From Perca fluviatilis (lineage: Eukaryota; Chordata; Actinopteri; Perciformes; Percidae): a stretch of DNA of 64,000 nt. The translations under genes were made by a program, and so were the position numbers. Under the pieces are notes generated by a model. The model ran no database searches. It saw nothing but the letters and a program-made list of their open reading frames with translations, and was not told where the DNA came from. Every line of letters starts with the position of its first letter. Position 1 is the stretch's first letter. The stretch is from the NCBI RefSeq assembly GCF_010015445.1, contig NC_053119.1, forward strand, positions 4,164,788 to 4,228,787, in the 5' to 3' direction. Shown here in pieces: positions 46,313 through 59,074 of the stretch.

Positions 46313-48090
46313 GGCCGGACCTCTGCTCTCTGTCAACATGCAGGTAAGCTTGCGCTTACTCTCAGGTACCGAAATTTGGCACCGTTTGATTTTACGTGAA
46401 CCAATACGCTGACGTGATTCGGTCGGTACCGGTAAAAGTACCGGGTTCGGGTACTAGCGCACCGGAGGCGGGATGCACGGATCCATCTCCAGGAACAAAC
46501 GCTGTGTCGGGTGGGCAAACTCATGTGATGCGTAGTTGATCCCGTGGATGATTTGTAGGCTGTTAAGTGAACAAGGTGTACCCGGTCCACCAAACACTGG
46601 TCTTAATTCGGCACATATTTCTGTTACTGTATTTTCTATTTCATAATTTCATAATTTCATCCATGCGTGGCACAGCGGTAGGGCTGGGGGTAAAGGATTA
46701 TTTATTAAACGATTAATCAGGCGTTTATTTTATCGATTAGTCGACTAATCTAACGACTAATTGGACGATTATTTTTCTGTTGCTCGATTAATAAAAACCA
46801 TAATGTATCTCAAATAAATACCAAAAAAATCTTAATAATATACTTTATTACACAACAGTTTTGCACAGCAAAAATTCTTCTGCTTTACACAAAATAAAAT
46901 AAATACAATTATTTTACTGTTATACAAAATGAAAGGCCAGCCTGTTTACTCTTTTACAGTACCAACATAACTCTCTTGTTCAAAAAATTCAAAAGTTGTA
47001 GTGCAAAAAAAAAAACACTGTGCAGTGCACAGTATAGACATTCCTGAGAGTGTTTTAATACAATATAAAATTCCTGTTTTCAGTTTTACAGTCCCAAAAT
47101 AAATCTCTCCTGTACAAAGCTACTGCAATCTGCTTGCTACCGTTAGCTAGATCTAGCAGCTGTACTCTTTGGTGGTGCTAGGGTGCGCTGTCACCTGCCG
47201 TGGAGACGCTGGCCTCACTAACCTCTCCTCCTCTGAGTCCGATCTCCCTCGCGCTGGTCTCAGTTTCACTCAGCCTACTAACACTTAATAAATAAAATAA
47301 ATGGCATTACATCAGTGGGTTCAAACTGCTTATTGTGCATAATTTGGACTGATACTGAGATGCAGGTTTTTCTGTAACTGGTGTGGCGCTGCCATTATTC
47401 TCTTCATTTCCACTTCGACATTAGAGATATTTTTTTTTTATTTCTGCCATGGTTTTGGTGCATTCACCACCCGGTCACCATTTGCCACTCTGGGCATTTT
47501 CTTTTATTGCTTATCCAAGATGACAAACCTCCAAACAGAATTTTTTTTTTTCTTGCCTCCACCTCAGTCGGTGAAGTTTTTTTTTCTCGTCTGCAGCGGG
47601 ATAACCCGTTGTGATTGGACAAAGAATGGTGTCGGAGGCACATTTATAATAATTTCCATATTCATTTATGGGAGGAGGCAAGGCGGGGTCAGTCACTCGT
47701 TCATGTGCGCTCAATTTCACGTTGATTGTGATGTATAAAGGAAATGTGCGCAGGACCTGGCGTACGCCCGGTTTTATACATGTGAATATTTCTGTGCGTT
47801 CTGGTCTTTTATACATGAGGCCCCTGTTCCTGGCATACAATGCCCTACACAATTATACCCCCACCTACCTCACTGACCTCCTGGAAGTTTACACCCCTGC
47901 CCGCTCACTGAGATCCTCCTCAACAGGCCTACTGCATGTCCCTAGTGTGAACCTCAGCACCCTGGGGGAGAGAGGGCTTTCAGCTACACCAGCCCCAATA
48001 TGTGGAATTCACTTCCAGATTACATCAGACACTGTGACTCAATTACTGACATTAAAAACAGACTTAAAACATCTCTCTTCTGGGCTTCCG

Positions 48091-49231
48091 AGGGGGAGGA
48101 GTGGGGGTGTCCAAGGGCGCATGATGCCAGAATAGGGTGACCAGATTTCCCGGAACTAAAACCGGGACACTTTGCGCGTGACCGTAGTACTCGTGCACGC
48201 ACACGCTTTTTAACGTGAACATGTGCCAGGCCAGGTCAGACATAGACACAGACAGATTAGACACAATTTTGCCGACAGCACACGTAGGCCTACTGCTCTC
48301 AACACAATATATCTCAGTTAATATTCATGAATTTTCTTGGTATGTAGCCTACATATCTAAGAAATAATATTAAAAGACATTGCGTGAGTTTCGTGTAGGA
48401 CCAACTTTAATTTTCAGAATTAAAGCATTCTTTTGGAAAATGCATCCACTGAACTTGTGAAAAGGTATTTTTCATTGCATGGCACTAAACAAATTATTTG
48501 GAACTGCTGCCACAGGCTTGAACTAAAGTTATGGTAACACTTTATGGGAAGGGTACATTAATTATGAATTAATGCATGAATTAATTCATGATTTGTGCAT
48601 TACTTCATTCCTTTTATATGTTATGAATCATCAGGAATTGGCATGAGTTCAATAACCTGTTTTGCCTTACATCACTTTGATTATTTGGAATGGTTTTGTA
48701 TAGGGGTGCAGCAGATCACAAAACTCACAGTTGGATAGGATCACGGGTTATGAGTCAGAAATCTGATAAATTTTCAGATCAGAACAAAAAAGGGGGGGAA
48801 TTGAAATGATTTTATTAAAAATGTAATAACAAAATGGCGGAGTGATATTTTAAGTGATAAGCCAGGTTTGCTCAAATGGCTCTGGGTGTGCTGTCATGTT
48901 GATTTGAGAACGTTCTAGTCCAGTTGACCAATCAGATTACCTTTTTGAAGCTACTTGAATACTTTTTGATTTTGAGGATGCACAAGGACTAAAAGGATAT
49001 TAATACGCTATTAAGTTAGTTAATAATCTAACTGATGACTCAATATTTTTTCCAACATTTTGGGGTCTTAAACTATATTTGTGGTGTCTTAAAAAGGTCT
49101 TTAAAAACCTTAGATTTGACTTAATGTCTACAATTGTCTGTACTATGGGGTTAGGGGTTAGGTAAAATGCATAGCACAGTTATGAACAAAAAAACATAAA
49201 ACCTGTGCATCTGTTTCCTTATTCTCCTCAG
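48091..49231. other. Intergenic, no gene seen
   Basis: Begins with TAGGGTGACCAGATTTCCCG (48134), a repeat end found in fish genomes. The rest is AT-rich and unassigned until the acceptor of the next zinc-finger exon. Confidence 0.4.
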
Positions 49232-50458
49232 ATGTCCAGCAGCTGTCGGTGGTGAAAGCAGAGGTTCCCCCTGAGCAGCAGGAGTGGAGCCCCAGTCTGG
49301 ACCAGAAGGACCCAGAGCCCCCACACATTAAAGAGGAACAGGAGGAACTCTGGACCAGTCAGGAGGGAGAGCAGCTTCAAGGGCTGGAGGAGGCTGATAT
49401 CAAAAAAAAAAAAAAAAAAAGTTTAAGTTAAACCATATAACCAATGAGGATAAAGATGATGACGCTGATGAACTCAGTCTTTTTAAAAAAAAAAAAAAGG
49501 GGAGGGGAAAAGGGGGGGGGGGGAAAAGAAGGTGATGGAGAGGAAAAAAGGAGAAAGAGAGGACTGTGGAGGACCAGAACCAGCCAGGAACTCAGATCCA
49601 GATAGTCCTTTACAACCAGCTACTCATAACAAGACTTCAAACTCCTCTGAATCTCACACTGATGACAGTGCAGACTGGGAGGAGACTAGGGAACCTCAGT
49701 CAGGTTTAAACCCTCTGCAAAACAATGAAGTAGCTGTAAGTGATGTGGAATGTAATACTGGAAACACATCAGTTAGCTCCTCTGAATGTGCTGGAAGCTT
49801 TGGCCACAAGAAACCTCAACAGAAAAACTCTGGAGTCCAAACAGGAGGGAAAGGAGGGAAAACACATTGCTGCTCACTTTGTGGTAAAGGATTTGCACAC
49901 CCTTGTACTCTGAGACAACACTTAACTGTCCACACTGGGGAGAAATCATTTAGTTGCTCAGTTTGTGATAGAAGATTTGCACTAAAGCAACATCTGACAC
50001 GACACTTGGCTTCCCACACTGGGGAGAAATTATTTAGTTGTTCAGTATGTGATAAAAGATTTGCACAAAAGCATTATCTTAATCGACACTTGGCTTCCCA
50101 CACCGGGGAGAAATCATTCAGTTGCTCAGTTTGTGATAAAAGATTTGCACAAAGTAAAAATCTGAAACGACACTTGGCTGTCCACACAAGGAAGAAACCA
50201 ATAAATTGTTCAGTTTGTGGTAAAGGATTCTCTCTTAAGAAGGCCTTAACGAACCACATGAAACTTCATTCAGAAGGGAAAATTTTTAACTGCTCAGTTT
50301 GTAAAACAAGTTTCAGTAGCAAAAGCAATTTGACGAGACACATGAGAATCCACACGGGGGAGAAACCATTTAGTTGTTCAGTTTGTGATAGAAGATTCTC
50401 TCAGCTCAGTCATGTCAAAAGTCACAAGTGTGTTGGTGAGAGCAGCAGAAAGAAATGA
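49232..50458 (+). pseudogene. C2H2 zinc-finger last exon (gene F, VQQL family) with corrupted stretch
   Basis: Acceptor ATTCTCCTCAG, then [18 protein letters not shown] and [17 protein letters not shown] in frame to 49400. From about 49401 to 49555 the expected linker is replaced by poly-A (18 and 13 bases), poly-G (about 13) and unrelated sequence, and the frame closes. It reopens at DCGGPEPARNSDPDSPLQ and continues through six fingers plus a C-terminal one of the [19 protein letters not shown] type, ending GESSRKK. Helices (-1,2,3,6) of the six: HCTQ, LQHR, QHYR, QKNR, LKAN, SSNR. The finger part is fully open, so either the gap is a sequence or assembly artefact or the gene was damaged by a local rearrangement. 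Confidence 0.8.
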
Positions 50459-50559
50459 AGCTGCAGAGATGCTCACTGAGACAACTTCTTCTCCGGCAGG
50501 ATTGTGAAGTTCGGAAAGCAAGACATGGTTCAACACTGATCAGATAAAAAACTGTCAGA

Positions 50560-51650
50560 TTTAAGGCAGAAACAGACTCTAAACAAAGCTTTTTCAGCTC
50601 AAAAGAAGCTACAAACCATTATCGGAGTTCTCTGCAATTTGGATTTAGGCACAATCATTCAACAGAATCCGCTATTTGTTTATTAACCGAAAATATCAAA
50701 CAATCACTTGATAAGGGAAATGTAGTTGGTGCAGTAAATCATAACACCTTAATTTTAAAATTAGCCAAGTTCAATTTATCCAAACAGTCATTGTCCTGGT
50801 TTGAATCATATTTAAAAGGCCATGAACAGTGTGTTATAATTAATAATGTGAGATCCACCGTTCTCCAAATTGAAACAGGGATCGCTCAGGGCAATGTTTT
50901 GGGACCCATACTCTTCAGCCTTTACATTAATGATTTGCCAGATGTATATCCAGATATAGGTCTACAAATGTATGCAGATGACACAGTGGTGTATGCATCT
51001 GATAATACCTGTACTTCTGTGGCAGACAAACTAAATGTCAACTTAGAAAAAATATTATCTTTGCTGGCTTCATCTTGTTTAACTTTAAACACTTAAAAAA
51101 ACAAACTGTCTGCTTTTCCATAAAAAAAATAAATAAAAAAAAACTACCTCTAACACAGCTCTTGAATGTAGAAATGAATGGGGAGCTTATTGAAGTACCT
51201 GATGTTAAGTATCTAGGAATAATTATAGACTATCAGTTGAACTTCAAAAGTCATATCAAGAAAATCTGTAAAACCGTTAAGGCCAACTTAGGCTGCTTTA
51301 GGATTATAAGAAACTGCCTGACTCTTGACTGTGCTTTTATTTATTTTTTTATTCTATGATTCTCTCACACATATCTTGCTCTCATATTTAGTTTTTACAC
51401 TGTGCTCTCATTGTATACTTCCCTTCCTTTTTCATTTAATTTCTTTTAATTTCATCTTTATTGTATTTTTAATAATAATGTAAATCTGTATTTTTATTTA
51501 TAACCAAAAGCCCTACTAGGGACGAGTGTTGAGAATTAGCTTTGGCTAAAAACACTGATACATACATCAGATGACTGTTGAAGCTTACCTAAGTTTTTGT
51601 TGTATCTGTCCCTATCTAAATAAACCTTTTAATAATAATAATAATAACAC
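50560..51650 (+). mobile_element. LINE reverse-transcriptase fragment
   Basis: Encodes SWFESYLKGHEQCVIINNVR, then GIAQGNVLGPILFSLYIND and MYADDTVVYASD with the YADD catalytic motif of non-LTR reverse transcriptases. It then shifts frame, to VPDVKYLGIIIDYQLNFKSH. The 3' end runs into (AAT)n at about 51632-51647 after ATCTAAATAAACC. It starts about 100 bases after gene F. Confidence 0.85.
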
Positions 51651-51752
51651 AATCATTGTAATTCTGTTACTCTTTGTCTCAATTTTGATTTCTAGTCATT
51701 GTGCATTTTTTGGTATTCCATTTATTGATTGATTAAACTGTTACGGTTTTAA

Positions 51753-52657
51753 TTGGGGTGGGAATCGATTCGCACCTCTTGATTTGATTCCGATTCAGAG
51801 GCCACCGATTCAATTCTAAACCGATTATCGATGCAACAGTTTTTTAATGTAATTTTCCATGCGTGATTTTTAAAAATATACATATAAATCTGAGTTGGCT
51901 ACTCAGTTTGCTTCCCAGACAAAGCAGCTAGACAAAGCTTAGATTTGGACATATTTGTCACACACAAGTTTTAATGAAATGTTTTGTCTACTGAGGTTTT
52001 TATTTTGTAGTCATTCCATGCTTAAGCTTTAAACATGCTTGTGAAAGTCACCTTCTCACACAGTAATCTTCCATGTCAGAGGCTCAGTCATGTTTAAAGG
52101 TCCCATGACATGGTGCTCTTTGAATGCCTTACTGGTCCCCTAATACTGTATCTGAAGTCTCTTTTATATAGGCCTTAGTGGTCCCCTAATACTGTATCTG
52201 AAGTCTCTTTTATATAGACCTTAGTGGTCCTCTAATACTGTATATGAGATCTTTTATATAGACCTTAGTGGTCCCCTTCTTAGAACATGAAGGTGTCAGA
52301 TGTGATAAAATAGATGAACGGCCTATATGTGTTTTGCCTAATTATTTTATGTATGTCTTATTAGATCATGCGTATATACAACTTTTTCTTTTTTCTCTCC
52401 TTTTGGCCATTTTTGTGTGTTTTTTTTCTGCACTCTTGCCTAAACTGTAAGTTGTTGTCCATTATCCAATCCTCTTTCAGTCACTCTGTGTTCTGATTTG
52501 TACTTGTCTGGAGACAGTAACTTTTAAATAAAAATCAACACATTTAAAAAAAAAAAAAATTAAATCGATTATTAACTTATCAGAATCGAACATCGAATCG
52601 TTCTAGAGAGAATCGCGATGCATCTAAGAACCAAATTTTTTTTTCTTCCCACCCCTA
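51753..52657. mobile_element. hAT element with nested TTAA-type MITE
   Basis: Ends TTGGGGTGGGAATCG and inverted TAGGGGTGGGAAG, flanked by GGTTTTAA at 51745-51752 and 52658-52665. From 52094 it contains TTAAAGGTCCCATGACATGG, start of another MITE, with a 46-bp unit (TAATACTGTATCTGAAGTCT) repeated three times. Confidence 0.85.
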
Positions 52658-52904
52658 GGTTTTAAGTTGTGTAAACGTGTCATAGTATTTTATGTTCCCT
52701 ATACAGCACTATTCATTTAAATAAGTGTTTGTTTGCAGCCCAAAGAAATAATCAAATGTTTCAACAAAAAAGGAAAGAAATAGAGAAAAGTAAGAAAGAA
52801 AATACAGATTTGTGTAGCAGAAGTACAGGATTCAAGGATGAAGCTAAAGTCAAAATGCTGCTTACATGTTAAGGTATCAGTAATAATAATCCACTAATAT
52901 ATAG

Positions 52905-53960
52905 TCAGCAAAAAAAGAAAATTTCTCTCACTTTCAACTGCTTTTATTTTTAGCCAATTTAACATGCGTAAAACTTTGTATGAAAAAAAAAATTCAACAA
53001 CTAAGAACTAAACTGAACGTTTCACAGACATGTGACTAACAGAAATGGAAAAATGTGTCCCTGAACAAAGGCTCAAAATGAAAAGTTGCAGAACGTTACA
53101 GGGAAGACATCCTCCTCCCTCGTGGTACCCTTCCTGTAGACTCATCCTGACATCACTGCCACTACCCAAAGTGAGTAGAGTGCAGATGTGAGTTGCGCAT
53201 GCGTCACTTTGCGACAAGTAACCTACAAGATGCTAACGGCGGTTTGAGCTAACGTTGGCAATCAAGTAGCCTACTAGCTAGATGCTAACGGCGTTTTGAG
53301 CTAACGTTTGCAATCAAATAGCCTACTAGATGCTAATGGCGTTTTTAGCTAACGTTAGCAATCAAACAATCATAGATAGCTAAAACGTTTTTGAAATGAC
53401 TGCTAGCTACAAGTTAGCAATCAAACAACATTGGCTGTCACTTGAATGGCGTTTTGAGCTAACGTTAGCAATCAAACAATCATAGATAGCTACAACGTTT
53501 TTGAAATGACTGCTAGCTACAAGTTAGCAATCAGACACAACAAAGGCTGTCACTTAAATGGCGTTTTGAGCTAGCGTTAGCAACCAAACAATCATAGATA
53601 GCTAAAACGTTTTAGAAATGATTTCCATCTTCTGTTATTGTATGTAAAGAGAAACGTTTATTATTTTACAGATTTCACAAATTTCAGTAAGACACGTTAT
53701 GCCGTAAACAGTTTAAATCTGAGCATGCGCGACTCACATCTGCACTCGACTCACTTTGGGTAGTGACAATCACCCTCCAGCAGCCGTACCGCTCGTTCTG
53801 TGCACAATTTCCTGCAAGACAGGAAAGTTAGTGCTCTGCCATGGCCAGCGAAGAGCCCGGATATCAATCCCAGAAAGTCTGAGCAGCAATTTGAGATAGT
53901 GGAAGCGGTCATGGATTTTATATCGACTAAATGAACAAAATAAATTACTGTTTGTGTAGT
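52905..53960 (+). mobile_element. Tc1-like transposon remnant
   Basis: Starts with a terminal repeat TATAGTCAGCAAAAAAAGAA. Transposase pieces include GTTACAGGGAAGACATCCTC (53097 onward) and, from 53802, LPWPAKSPDINP, the conserved block before the last catalytic acid in Tc1/mariner enzymes. Large internal deletions and the insertion at 53160-53765 make it inactive. Confidence 0.75.
53160..53765. mobile_element. 606-bp TIR element with ~111-bp tandem, inside the Tc1 remnant
   Basis: Both ends are 43-base inverted repeats starting CACTACCCAAAGTGAGT, with two mismatches. The interior holds about three to four units of roughly 110 bases, each with GAGCTAACGTTAGCAATCAA (for example starts near 53339, 53449, 53561). 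No ORF. Confidence 0.75.
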
Positions 53961-54221
53961 AGTCCATGTTGTTATCTTCCTTGTTAGTCTTTATTTCCCA
54001 TTGAAGTTCCACAAAAATCTTGTGTTTGCATTTTCGATGCATTTTGAGGTGAATTTTCAGGGTAAGAAGGAGGGGGGAGAGGGTCGGAGGGAGGGGAGGC
54101 ACTTCGACAGCGCGGCGCTGCACTTGAAGTGACACAAGCGCTTGTGCTGGTTGAGAGTCTCATTTCACTCGGGGGAAAAATGTCAAAAAGACAACAAAGT
54201 TTGTTTAACTTTTTAAAATAC

Positions 54222-54384
54222 ATGGGCCAGGGGGGGTGACCTCTAGCTCACCCAGTAAGAGCGTTTGGGGCTGAGTCCTGCAGTGGCCTGGGCTCGAATC
54301 TGACCTGTGGCCCCCCCATCTCTCGCCCCCTTTCGTGTCTATCCACTGTCACTATAATAAAGGGAAAAGCCACAAAAAATTATC
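54222..54384 (+). mobile_element. tRNA-derived SINE
   Basis: Head resembles a tRNA promoter: A-box-like TAGCTCACCCAGTAAGAGCG and B-box-like GGCTCGAATCT about 35 bases later, then a pyrimidine-rich body and AATAAAGGGAAAA. Flanks TTTTAAAATAC and TTTAAAAAATAC look like a target duplication. It is not a functional tRNA gene: the acceptor stem cannot be completed. Confidence 0.7.
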
Positions 54385-55124
54385 TTTAAAAAATACGCTG
54401 TCCAGTTGGATCCCAAACAAGCAAAAAAACGTTACTGCTGATTTAATAGTCCGATAATTGCTGCTTGTGAAAACGATTGTTGCATTGTTGTTGTTTTTTT
54501 TTACAATTGCACCGATGCAGTGCATGTTCTGAAATTAAAATAAACATTGCCCTGATGTACACACAGCGTTGTTTAGGTTTTTTTTAGTCAGAGAAGCCGG
54601 ATCCACCCCCCCTCTGCGCTCCGGGACCTCCCACTTTACAAATTAAGCCCTGCCCACAAGGCATCTAGTCTGCCGGAAAGCCATGAGAAGAATATGAACT
54701 TTTATTTTGAAGAAGCGGTAACGGAAGCAGTTGTACTTACCGTGACTGACTTGAGCAATGCGGAGTCTGGATGAAGAGGTTTGTTATCGGTGCTTTGTTG
54801 TTGTCGTAGCATGCTAGCTGGAAACAGACGGAGTGTGAACTCGGCCACACAGCGCTAGTAGGAGAGACTATTGGATAGAGACCAAACTGTATGCTTCATG
54901 GACCCACAATGTCCAGATAGACCTGTCTGAATGGACTCTGTGCTGTTGCCTTTATTTAAAAACGTCTGAATGATCTCCTGGTGTCCTGCGAAGCTAATGA
55001 AGTTAGCTTGCTAGCTGGAAGTACACGGACCCGAACGTAACCTAGCAACACAGCGCATTTCAGAGTGACAAAACGGATTTTAACGGACCCTTTCTAGAGG
55101 AAACGTTTCTGTGATTTAGTAGAA
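54385..55124. other. 5' flank of first exon e
   Basis: From about 54715 onward it follows the flank of first exon c (20455-20800), e.g. GAGAGACTATTGGATAGAGA and GACCCACAATGTCCAGATA. The first 300 bases hold nothing recognised. Confidence 0.5.
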
Positions 55125-55221
55125 ATGTCTAAACTTGAGTTCAGTTCAAAAGAGAATCACCGACAACAGAAACTACTGGACGCTGTAGTTTTAAACCCTG
55201 AAGTCCGGTTACACAAAGCAG
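55125..55221 (+). pseudogene. First exon e with 33-codon in-frame deletion
   Basis: Reads MSK directly followed by LEFSSKENHRQQK, then LLDAVVLNPEVRLHKA and the donor GT at 55222. Relative to first exon c, codons 4-36 are gone (99 bases) and one codon is added, so the frame and phase are kept. The most conserved part of the module (VQMLRALVEQ to AEYEEE) is missing. It could still splice to the exons at 62.3 or 63.1 kb and give a shortened protein, or be a decayed copy. Confidence 0.7.
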
Positions 55222-57062
55222 GTTGGTACAGCTTCATTGTTTGTTGGAGCCATTACACCACTTTGTCTTAAAAAAGCGACCATGTTGGTTACTGTCAATG
55301 TGCAGTTTTATGTTTGAGCACTGGGTGGAGCATTGCCTTTGGGAAGGCATAAAGGTAATCAGCCACAGGTACACAGGTGTGTGGAAAACGGGGAAAGCAG
55401 ACAGCTTTTCACCGTGTTTGTCGTGTCAGTCTTGTCAGTGTTTAAGTTGTTTGACAAGGAAAATGGATGGAACTAAACCAAAAATGAAATGAAATGAAAT
55501 GGACGGTATGCTTGTGCGACGGTAAGCATGCCGTTACTGTAAATAAATGGGTCACAGCACCGAAATGCAGACAAATTGTGGACATTGATTATTGGCACGC
55601 AGAACACGCGTCCAAGCAAGTTCTCCCCTGATCCCACCGTATTGGCCTAATGTAGGAGTTAATAAAAGACTCTACATTGTTATTATGCATTTAATCTGCT
55701 GGGAAACCAGTGGAGGAGGAAGTATTCACAACCATAACTGAAGAAAATGTACAAATGAAACTGTTAGAAGTACATTTTCTGTTTAAAATGTTACTTCAGT
55801 AAAGGTATGTAGGCCTATGTATATTAAGGGAAATGTAGTAAAGTTATTAAAGGTATAAATATGCCCGCTATGACAAACATTCTCTGGTTTCAGCTCATCC
55901 CTCTATCAGGGAATCTCCTAAACTCAGGACATACGGAGGGTGTGAAATTAAGGGTCGTGTAGCACGTATTTTAGTGTACTTTTTGTACTATGTTACTGCA
56001 CTTTAATTAGAGCTGTAACCATTCTAAATGTTTCTGTACAATGGTCTCAGCAATCATTGCGATTAGCAATAGAATTGTCTTTCAGTCAAATAATTTTTTT
56101 TTATTTATTTTTATTTTTATTACATTTTCAAGCAGATTTGAAGTTTTGAATGAATCCCAGGATACATCTTTTGGTTATATCACTGTTATGTGACCAAGGG
56201 GGTAAGCGAGCGCCATTTTGATGAAAACGATCACCTCCCGTTAGCATCCCATTGACTCCCATTCATTTTGGCGCCACTTTGACAGCGAATAACTTTACAT
56301 CTGAAGAGTTTAAAGACGCTATTTGTCTGTTGTTTATTTCTAAAGAAACACGACAATGTATAAAAGGCTCCATTACCTTGTACCTCACGTTATGGCTCCG
56401 TAGCAGATGCTTTTGTAAAAATAGGCTAACGATTGGGTCATAACCACGGCACTTACTGTCACACAGTAGAGGAGTTACCGTATAGTAGACATTTACCTGC
56501 AGTAAGGTTAAATATTAGTCTATATCCTTGATGTTCCACTTACGGGATTGCTCCATTGCCGCCGGAAAATCTGCCAGATTTCACTCATTCAGGCCGGATA
56601 TTCGTCCCCTTCCTGTGTCTCTGTGTTGGCGTTCTAACCTCCGGTGGATTTGTGAGGACTATGGTTAACTGCTCCTCAGATCTCTGCAGGGTAAATCCAG
56701 ACAGCTAGCTAGACTATCTGTCCAATCTGAGTTTTCTGTTGCACGACTAAAACTACTTCTGAACGTCCACACGTTCCACCAAAACAGGTTCCTTCCTGAC
56801 AGAGGCACTGCGGCTTTACTCTGGCGCTTAGCAACGCCCAAGACAATTGTGATTGGTTTGAAGAAAAGCCCATAAACCAGAGCAAGTCTTCCTCCCATCC
56901 CCGAATGCTATGTGGACTAGCCAGACCTTCCTGCAGCGCGCTGTGGAGGAGGGTCTGGCAAAGCGAGACTAGGTCATAACAGACGGTTTAGTATCTTTGG
57001 TTATAATAACTCTTTGGTTCGTTGTTTACACTTTGCCTCGTCTTTTTCAGCTCACTTCTGTC
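55222..57062. other. Intron-side sequence with repeats
   Basis: Parts match the flank and intron of gene A inverted (about 55700-55900 with 2480-2660, and 56530-57062 with 1900-2480). No exon recognised. An 89-residue open frame at 55223-55492 starts at the donor and has no domain. Confidence 0.5.
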
Positions 57063-57846
<784 letters not shown>

Positions 57847-57854
57847 CTTCTGTC

Positions 57855-58683
57855 GTCGGCTTGATATCCACTAGAGACTAACTGTCAAATATCATCTCCT
57901 CACCCCAAAAACACGTGGACTTTCTAGTAATGTTAAACAAACTGTGCTGTGACATAACAGTGCTTCGGTCCAGTGTTAGGCTTAATAGCAAACTACTTCA
58001 CAGGCTGTGTACTTGTGTTATTACATTATCTGGGTCACATGACGGTGAAATAACCAAAACATGTATCCTGGGATTCATTAGATACTTTAATTTGCTTGAA
58101 AAAGATAGAATAGAATAGACTGCCTATTACTATTACTTGTCACTATATACACATGTACAATGAGATTATAAGCAACCCCTTTTCTGGTGCTTTATTAACT
58201 ACCACCCACACACAATGCAAGACACTCTGTATGAACTGAATTAAGGTCTGTGAACTGAAATAACATGCTTTAATTGTCATAATAATTATGCAATTCTCCA
58301 CTTTTCATTTACATGAAACAGCTATTTAACAACACTGAACAGAAATAGCTTGCATATGAATTTGACTTATGTATTATGTGTACAGCAGTAACCTATTAAG
58401 CAAATATAGAGCTTAACACTGAGAGACCGAGCCTATCGCAGACGAGGAAAACCAGCATCTTTTATTCATATTTTAATCATTTTATAGCAATAAGAGCTAG
58501 AAACATACCGTCTTTTGCAGCTGAAAGCTAACACTCAACTGTCACGGTTATATGAGTTATAATGTTCATTATAGGGGTGCACGATTCAGAAAATGTCACG
58601 ATTCGATTCGGTATCGATTTTTTTGTCCACAAGGGGGCATTCAAGGACCATGCAAGAACCTTAATGTTGACCTTTTGAATCTC
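57855..58683. other. Intergenic, no gene seen
   Basis: Left part continues the homology to about 1795-1890 (inverted). TAGGGGTGCACGATTCAG at 58572 is a hAT-like end whose other end is missing. Confidence 0.45.
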
Positions 58684-59035
58684 TAGGTATGGTGAAGGGT
58701 ATGTGATGATGTGGGGGGGGGCTATTTTAATTCCAAAGGCCAAGGGAACTTTATCAGGATGCATAGTATCCTGGATCCATGAAATAATTGGCCTTTAAAA
58801 AATAAAAGTCTGCCTGCCTCTATGGGAATTTAACATAGGGGTGTACTTACTTATGCCCCCTGTATTTTAAGGAAGAACATTTTATTTATTTACAATACAT
58901 TATTCATTCACAAAGAAAATTGGTGTCGTTTTTTTAATTAAGGCATTAAGATAAATTTCTAAAAGACTACATTTTTATTCCTCTTTTTAGTCAACTTTAA
59001 GATGGGTTCATAAACTTATGAGTGCCACTGTTCCA
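58684..59035. mobile_element. Tc1/mariner-like inverted-repeat element, one arm
   Basis: Matches the right arm of 16261-17018 (AAGGGAACTTTATCAGGATG, GTACTTACTTATGCCCCCTG) and ends TCATAAACTTATGAGTGCCA. The left arm is absent. It marks the outer part of the right inverted-duplication arm. Confidence 0.7.
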
Positions 59036-59074
59036 ATTAACTTTGATGATGTGAAAACCCAGTGAGAGGGTCAA

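Noticed and set aside
54236..54310. Possible tRNA gene
   Set aside because: A- and B-box-like motifs are present but the stems do not close and the body and tail are those of a SINE.
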